Source of the DNA: Lingula anatina
Taxonomy: Eukaryota; Brachiopoda; Lingulata; Lingulida; Lingulidae
DNA length: 64,000 bases
Direction of reading: 5' to 3'
Assembly (NCBI RefSeq): GCF_001039355.2
Contig: NW_019775413.1
Span: 1,171,619 to 1,235,618 of the forward strand
Shown here: in pieces, positions 13,455 to 22,900 of the stretch
Numbering within the stretch: position 1 is the first letter of the stretch
Layout of the letters: each line of letters opens with the position of its first letter
Position numbers and translations under genes: made by a program
Notes under the pieces: model-generated
Seen by the model: the letters and a program-made list of their open reading frames with translations, nothing else
Database searches by the model: none
What the model was told of the DNA's origin: nothing

Positions 13455-16400
13455 TTGATGATGATGATGATAATGATCCAATGGTATAAAATACTTTTAA
13501 ATACTTTAAATTAATTTAATCATATAATGCTTGATATTTGGAGACTGTTTTTATTTCTGAAACTTAAAGTTTCTTAATTTCTCTTCTCCTCTCTCTATTG
13601 TTCTCTTTCTCTCATTCACACAGATGAAGATGAGTGCCTTAAGACCCCGTCCCCATGTGCCCAGTCCTGCAGTAACCTGCCAGGCAGCTACCAGTGCTCT
13701 TGTGGAACTGGATACATCCTGGGGCCTGATCTCACCACTTGCCTGGGTAAGAAAATAGAGAAAGCATTTTGAAAGTGGGATAAAATATTATAATGAAAAT
13801 TGCAGTTTTATACAAATGATGGGTTTTTCTCAGCTCATGATAGAAAGAAAAAACATTTTCTTAGCTTTTGGTTAAAATTTTATATTCATAGGATACACTT
13901 GTCTACAGAATAATATTGTTAGTTAGATAGAAAAAGGTAAAAAATAATATTATAGTACATGTTTTAAAACATAAAATGTGTTCCTGCCAAAGGCATGGTG
14001 AAATTTTATCTGAAGGTTCATAAGCAGTTAGTTTACATGGTGAACATTTTCTTAAACTTCAAATATTTGGTTTTAAATCTTTTTCAGATGTTGATGAATG
14101 TTCACGAGGCACCCACGACTGTGGCTCCAATGCTGCCTGTAACAACACAGTGGGTTCTTATATCTGTACCTGTAATACTGGCTATACTGGCCTTGGGACA
14201 ACTGGACAGTGTGATGGTAAGTGTGGACACTTGCCTTGGGACAACTGGACAGTGTGATTGTAATTTATTATTGTTCAATACATAAAGTTAAAAATTGAAA
14301 CTATTGGTTTAAAGATTCCTTTCATAAGAAAAATGTGTACAATAAATGTTAGAGACAGTGTCATGCAGACGGGAATACAATGAATTGGATGTTACTTAAG
14401 TTTTGCCATATTAACTTGTTATTCTGCAGATATAAATGAGTGTAGTGCCAGTCCCTGTCAAGCCAATGCTGTGTGCACCAACCTTGTGGGCAGTTACAGG
14501 TGTGATTGCTCTCTGGGATATGAGCTGGACCCTCTTACTGGACAGTGTACTGGTCAGTAATGCAATATAACATAATGTATACATAACATAATGCTTAAGA
14601 AACAGTAAAGATTTTGTTAGCTATGACATTGATTGTAAATTGCCCAGATAGTTATAGATTCTTGTTTCAAATTACTAGTACAACTATCACAATTGTGCAA
14701 ATAAAATGGTACTTGGTTTCCATAATGGAAAATAAAATATTCTTTTTAAAATAGAAGGATGGGGGAAACAAAAAATCACATTTACACTTGTCAAAAACAC
14801 ATTAGGCTGATAATATACATACCTTAAAATGGATGCAAATTGCAATTTCAATTATATTTTCCATTCTGTTTCAGAGATTGATGAGTGTACCCGTGACAAC
14901 ACGTGTCAGCAGACATGTACTGATGGTGTGGCTACGTATACTTGTGGTTGCAACACTGGATTTGTCATTGACACCACAGATCAGGTCACTTGTATTCGTA
15001 AGTGACCTTTTATAAATAATTATATTATTTGCCATTCTGCAAAACTCTAAAAATTTATTATGATGATTATTAAATTAATTAATTATTAAAATAAACAATT
15101 AAACATTTTTACAAAAATAAATTTGTATGACAGACAATGCTTTCGAACATTTTTTATTTTTGAAAGTCCACCAGGTCAAATGGAAAAATTATTCTCTTTT
15201 CCTAGACAAGAAATCTGTAGTAAGTTATTATATATTTTGTTGCTATTGTAGCTGAGCAGCAGTGTAACAGTGTCCAGAATGCCACCTGTGACTACACTGG
15301 GGACGTGGCCCCACTTTGTGCTGTCATACAGGGAGAGGTGACATGTAACTGTCCACCCAAATATACGGCTACTGCTGACAAGAAATGTGTTGGTAAGATT
15401 ATGAAAAACTGAATGTTGAGGTTGATTTTTTATGTGTAAGTTGTGAGTCAAGGAATTGATAATTTCTTGATTTAAGGCAGAATTTAACTAACTTAGTCCA
15501 TCTGTGTTGCCACTGCAAGCAAACGAAATAAATTATAATAATAAAAGTTTTAATTAAAAGAAAAAATTATGATTAAAATACAATCACATTTTTCTTTTTT
15601 ATCTATTATAATGAAGAGTGTGCCTGCCTAGCACATTATTATTATTATTATTATTATTTCCAGACATAGATGAGTGTTCTGGTTCCCACCTGTGTAGGCC
15701 AGCCTCTGTGGCTAGCTGTGTGAACACTGTGGGAGACTACACCTGCAGCTGTGGGGCTGGCTACAAACTGGATGTAGATGGGAGGACTTGTGTTGGTGAG
15801 TGACACATGTAGATGTATGTATTAATGTTCTAGCTTTTATTTTCAGGCCTGTAGACTGCATCCACTAACTGCCCTTTAAACTGGAAAATAACTACTGTGA
15901 ATCAAAAGTGATTCCAAATAGCTGCTAGTACAAATATGTTTCCTAGTAAAAAGAATCAATGGATCAGAATTAGACCCCTCTTTGAAATTGCTGGCTAAAG
16001 ACAAGATTATGATATGTCAGTTTGTAATTTGAGGGCATTATGATATAAAATATTGAAATCTAATACTTAATTCTATAACTCATCAAATTAACTTCCAGAT
16101 GTAATAAGAAGATATTTGTTAACTGATTCTTATTCTGGGTCAACTATTAATAAAGAACCAAATGGTATATCCAGCTTTTGCTATCACAGATGGTCAATGT
16201 ACACTACAGAAAGGGTAAAAATAAATGACCTGATATTTTCATTAAATATTACATTTCCGATTCATTTCAGATATTGATGAGTGTACTGAGCTGTCCAGTG
16301 GGAGCCCCATGCACAACTGTGACCTGACCCGTGGCTACTGCAGTAATTCAGTGGGCAGTTTCTCCTGTGGCTGCAATGCTGGCTACAATCTCAATGCCAC

Positions 16401-16919
16401 TGGAAATGGTTGTGAAGGTGAGAAAATTGATTTTAAATTAATAGTCAGATTTACTTATGAATATAATCATAGATACTTTTACTTCTTCAATTATTGATAT
16501 ACATCATTTTGCTGATAGTAAATTTGTGTGATTGCACCTGTATAGGATACTGTTTGGATATAAAAGCTAAAATGGGATTATTATTAATTTCAGATAAGAA
16601 TGAGTGTGCTTCTCCCACCACTAATGACTGTAATGCTGACTATGCCAACTGTACCAACACCTTGGGTAGTTACACCTGCACTTGCAAGACAGGCTTTACT
16701 GGGGATGGTGTCATCTGTGCAGGTAGGAAAAGATTTTATTTCATTTCGTCCTTTAAAAAACTCTTTAAAATTTTACACTTAATGTATGAATCATTATTTC
16801 CCTAGTGTTTATTTTTTGTTCAGAGAAAATAACATTATTACAATTTTCAAAAAGTAAATTTATATTAAGTTGTATTAAGTTTTGATACAATTACAATCCT
16901 GAGACTTAAACACACACAC

Positions 16920-16976
<57 letters not shown>

Positions 16977-19900
16977 AAGAATGATGATGTATGAGAGAAA
17001 TTACAATATGATTAAAGATATCTATGATATCACATTTGGTAAATGAGCCTTTTTGCATAGCTTACTATAAGCACAACCAGTATAAAAACAATCAGGTTTG
17101 CTGTTTTCTCCATATTTCTAAGTAATGATTCATGTTTTTCTCTTCAGATCTAAATGAGTGTGGTCTAGCAACCCGTGGTGGCTGTGCCCAGGGATGTTCC
17201 AACAGCATTGGTTCCTACAGCTGTTTCTGTGGCAACGGCTATTTGCTGGATGCCAATGGATTAACATGCAATGGTGAGAAGTGATTTTGATTATAATTTT
17301 GAAACCTTTTTTAAAAGGTATTGTAAGGAGATGCTGAAGGAGGATATCTCAATGTCAAATAAGATTTTTATAAATCACTTTGCCATACGTTAAATTGGTA
17401 ACATTCCAGAAACCTTTCTGCACTATATTACATGTAATTCTGAACTCAATTTACAGCACCTGATTATGGAAACTAAAGGCAGACATTTTCTTTTTACTTT
17501 TTCAGATTATGACGAATGCAGTCGTGAAGCAGACAATGGCTGTTACAGCAGTCAGTATTGTTCCAACACAGTGGGCAGCTACACCTGCACCTGTCCAGTG
17601 GACTTTATCCTGTCCTCTGATGGAAAGACTTGTACTGGTGAGTTGACCATGGATTTTTAAAGCATGCAGTCCATGTTTGACTTTCTTGTAATAAAATAAT
17701 GAATATTCAGGGGCTGACAGAGGCCGTTTTCTGGGTATTCTGAAGAAGGCCAAAAATGAAGGATGGATCAACAAAGATCATTTGGAAGACTGTCAGAAAA
17801 TATCTCCAGAACCGCCCCTGATATTCCTGGAAATTTCAGCAATTTTTATCTTATCACAAAGGGTATGCCCTATCCAAAACCATTGAGATCTGGGGTGAAG
17901 TTCAACAGTCTCTCCATTATGAGAATCAGTCAAGAAATAAAAAAGTTTTACTTTATTTTCCTGTTCCAGCTGCTAACCAGTGTGCAGCAAATCACAACTG
18001 CTCTCACACCTGTGCCAGACTCAGTGGTAATGACACCTGCCAGTGTCCCAAGGGATATGAACTGGACGCCTCTGGCAAGAATTGTACAGGTGAGATAATG
18101 TGGAGTACATTGTATTAGAACAAATGATATAATAATGCTGTAGATAGAACTACTGGCTGGATGGTGATTGTTTCTGGATTGGATGGATCCATAAAAACCA
18201 GGCATAAATTGTAGTTGATCTTTCAAGGATGTCAAGCTACATGTATAAAGATACCTTTTATTTCAACCTTTATCTTATACCTTTTATTACAATAGACAGT
18301 GTTCACATGTATGTGTAATACTAAATTTTGTTCATTTTTATCTAATTATGATTCATAATGTAATGTTATGGAGGTAAAATGTACATTTTTATTACCAGAG
18401 TTTTAAAACAATTTTTTATAGTGAAAATTGCACCATTCTTTCAGATATCAATGAATGTGCCTCCAACACTACCCACGGGTGTTCAGCAGCCAACAATGTG
18501 ATATGTGTCAATGATCCTGGAACCTACCACTGCGTCTGCTCCAATACTTCTCTGTACCAACAGGTAGAGGCCAGAAAATGTATAGGTAAGAAGCAGCTAA
18601 CTGATTACTTGGGCTACGTTATTGTATAAAATCATGTACTTGTAAAACTTTGAGATAATATATGGTTTACTGATGTTGGATGATGTTCTATATCTATTTG
18701 GTGTACATCTATGAACATATGAACATTATTCTGATAATAATTTTTTGGCTTAATGTAAATTTCACTACACCTCGGAATTATACTTTAAAAAACAAAATAT
18801 CAATTAGTTACATTTGAATTTGTTTTGAATAGTTCTAAATCTATTTATCATTGAAATAACTCATTTTAAACATTTCCCCTTCCAGACATTGATGAGTGTT
18901 CATCAGGAGGGGGCGCCACATGTCCTGCCTTTTCCACTTGTGTCAACCTGTCACCAGGATATCGCTGTGACTGTCAGGCAGGATATAACAGCACTGGGGG
19001 ACTGTGTCAAGGTAGGAGGAAAATATGATGTGACAAATTAAGAAATAATTTTAAAGTTTGTTTGTGTGCTCTGTGTCTCAGATTTTCAATTTTATTTACA
19101 TTATCACCAGCATATGTTGATGCAAAAGTTACACAATTAATAGAATATTTTCTATTGTAATTTTTGGTACAAACCATGCAATTCCATATTTCACTGGTTG
19201 AATCAGAGAAGTTTTGGGCTAGTTTCAGCTGTATAAAAACTTCACTGTCATAACCTGGTAATACTACCACTCACTCGCCTTGGTATTCCTTAAAATGCAT
19301 TCTCTCTCATTTCTGACATGCACTGTCTCCTTCCAGATATTGACGAATGTACCTCAGGAACCCACAACTGTCACCCAACCCTAGGTCAATGTACCAACAC
19401 TGCTGGTGCCTACACATGTGCCTGTATCTCTGGCTACTCTGGGGACGGCATCACCTGCTCCGACGTAGATGAATGTGCAGCCGCTGATGCAGGAGGTTGC
19501 GATGTTGCTCGTGGTCGCGGTACATGTGTGAACTACGCTGGAGGATCTAACTGTACTTGTATATCTGGGTACAGGCTGAATGCTAATGGAAAGACTTGTG
19601 ATGGTAAGTGATAGGCATTTGCAATAGATATTTATATTGTCATACATATGTAGGCATATTTTGATTTTTTCTCTATCTTTATTAGAACATAATTCACAGT
19701 GTTACAGTATCTTTTTACAATATCTTTTGCTTTCTTTTACAGAATGCTGTTTCTTCTTGATATTTGATTATAGGAAAAAATGTAAACTTTTTTAAATTGC
19801 ACAAGTTAATGTAATAAGATATATATTTCTTCACTCACTTTTTATTCCAATAAACAATCTATGTGATTTTTATTTCAGACTTGAACGAGTGTGACCCCAG

Positions 19901-22900
19901 CAATCCACAACATGACTGTGCCCAGCTATGTAACAATGTGCCTGGTGGCTTCACATGTGGTTGTCAACCAGGATTTGCTCTGGCTGCTGAACAGAGAAAC
20001 TGCACTTGTAAGTGTTCTTTATATCTCCTCCAATGAAACCTGTATGAGATTCATTAAAGATGAACACAATGTACAAACTGTATGTTGACTGATATTTGGC
20101 CTGGAAGGCCATTTTTATTTATGCCAGGCTCAAATGGGATTGTTAGATTTTATGATTTTACTGTGAACCAAGTGATTTGAATTTGCTGTTACTGCTGATC
20201 AGAAAATTGTACTTGTTGTTGTTCTTTTGTGTCTTCATTTGATATGACATATGTCAATGTAACCTCAGTCTCTTATCAGTCATGTTAAGAACATTGTATT
20301 AAATGGTATTCTCATGTTAAGAGTAAAACGTTTTAATAGAAAACTCTAATTTTTTATTTGCTTGAAGATTTTATTTCCATAGTGGATTAGACATACAGTA
20401 AGAGCCTGTCTTCAAGTTAAAGTTACTACCTTCCTTGGCAGCAGTATTTAAGCAAAATGTGGGCTGACTTAGTACAGTGCTTGCTGTTTTAGAAATAAAA
20501 GCCTTAATTCACATTTTTTCTATTTCAGTACTTGCAGAGTGCCCAGCTAACAACACCTGCAGTGACTTGTGTGCCATGGTACTGGGACAGAGCATCTGCT
20601 CCTGCAGAAATAACTTCTACAAACTCTCCTCTGATAACCAGACTTGTGTTGGTAAGAAGAAAATACTGACTGTTTGCTGGCGTTATTCATAAATCATAAG
20701 TTCATAAATCATTATAGTTCATTCATAAATCATAAGTTCATAAATCATTATAGCAAAGAGGAAAAATGTACTTTTTTTAAATTTCAAATTATGACATGCA
20801 TCACTATATTATTATTGTGCACATGTGTTGTACATGTAGCATTTAAGTTGCATATTCATCAGGTGTGTATATGTAATGTCCCTGTTTATAAGTGATCCAG
20901 TTGAAGTTAAAGACCTTTCCATTTTAAATGGGATAAAGGATTCAAATAATGTAAAGCTTTATGTAATCTCTATTCAGATGTGGATGAGTGCACTGACAGC
21001 TACCCATGTGTTGGGAACAGCAGTACATGCTTAAATACCAATGGTGGCTTCTCCTGCAACTGTACCAATGACTACATACTTGGAGCTGACAAGTTGACTT
21101 GTGCTGGTATGCTGGTTACATAAACTATATGCCTATGTTGAGATTTTTTGATTATTTTAAAAAAATATTTTTAAAATATTAATGTGCAATTAGTAGTCTT
21201 AATCAGATTTTGCTGTTGGTCATTGATAAAATGATACTGCATAAATAGCATATATCATTTTAGTAATGAACCTGTCTTTTTAAGTCATGTGTGTTTGAAA
21301 ATTTTAACTTGGATGCCAATCCTCAAAATCTTCTATTTGTCAGCAAGTTTAAAACTACATGTTACATATTTAAGGATACTTGTCATTGCTTGTGTATTTA
21401 AGTAACATTTTCAAAAAGTTTTAGTGACTGTCTTGGAAATTGTATCTTACGGTATAATCGTTGTCCCAGTCATGCCAACATTCTAAACTGCTCTCTCTGT
21501 GACAGATCGTAACGGTGGTCTTACTAGCTGGACTAGCTGGGGAAGCTGCAGTGTCACATGTGGTGGTGGAACCCAGTCCCGCACTCGTTCCTGCACCAAC
21601 CCAACTCAAGCTGGCAATGGCCTTCCATGCAGCGGACTGACCAGTGAGACTCAACAGTGTAATACGGACTCTTGTCCATGTAAGTGTGCTAATTGTTAAA
21701 TTGCATGATTGTTGTTGCTTTTAGATATAATCCCCCTATTCTTTACTTTGACCTACAATTATTTGTTGATTTAAATTTTTTTCTACAATACCCAGTTTAG
21801 CATGCAATTTAGTCTCTCATGTAGAGAACATGAAACTATGCTATATGACAAATGTAATTGTATTTAGTAATTGTATAGAGTAAAATTTTTAGCGCTGCAA
21901 CTTCTGTTTTTGTGTCTGGATGCCACCAGAGTGAAATAAAAAAAAACATTGTTTATAATTGCTGCCTAGCTACATGAATGAAAATACACGGGAGTTACAT
22001 GCATGTTTAATAAGATTCACAAGTTAATGGATCTCTTTGTCAACATTATATGTTACAGTGTATTTGTAATTGGAAGTTGAAATTGAATGCAAAAGTTGTT
22101 GAATCTTTCAGTGAGTCAAGCTGAGGAGGATTATGGTGTTGTTGTGACAATCTCTGGAGTGACAGTGGCTCAGGTAAATTATTAAATTAGCTATTGATCA
22201 AATGAGTAATTTATTTATTTATTTATTTATTTATTTATTCACTACCATGCAATGGTGAAAAGTAGTACAGGGACCAACATGCATGCTTATAATATGTGCA
22301 TGATATGGGGAAAATATATAACTTGTATATATAACTTGTTTTATTTCTCTTTTAGCTCACAACATCTGTCCAGGACTCTATTCTCTTGAAGGTCGTTGAA
22401 GCATTGAATTCATACTGTATTATTGAAGGGAATTTTGCCACATGCTGTCCTAATAGTGGAACTAGGTACTGTTCATTTAGTTTGTTTTAACATTTTGGTA
22501 TCAAATGATTGATTTTGTTTGGTTCAACTTCAGTAAAATATAAATAATACAGAAAAATCAGTTGGAATAATACTAGCCTTATTTAAATGAGAAGTTGCAA
22601 AATTTATTAGCAGCTGCTAATTTAAAATGAGAAGTCGCAAAATTTATAAACATTTGCTACGTACAAACATTTCAAGGATAAGATTTTTATTAAAATCATA
22701 TACCTAAAATAATATATGAATTGCAGGCAGAACACCTCAGCAACCAACCTGACCTACACTAACACAAGCTATGTCCAGATGGGAGCTGGGTTCCCCAGGG
22801 TGAACTCTGCTGATAACACCAAGGTAGACCTCCTGATTGTGGCCAAGGCTCCACTGGACAATGACGTCTGTGCTCTGGGAAGTGGTTCTCAGTCTGGCAG

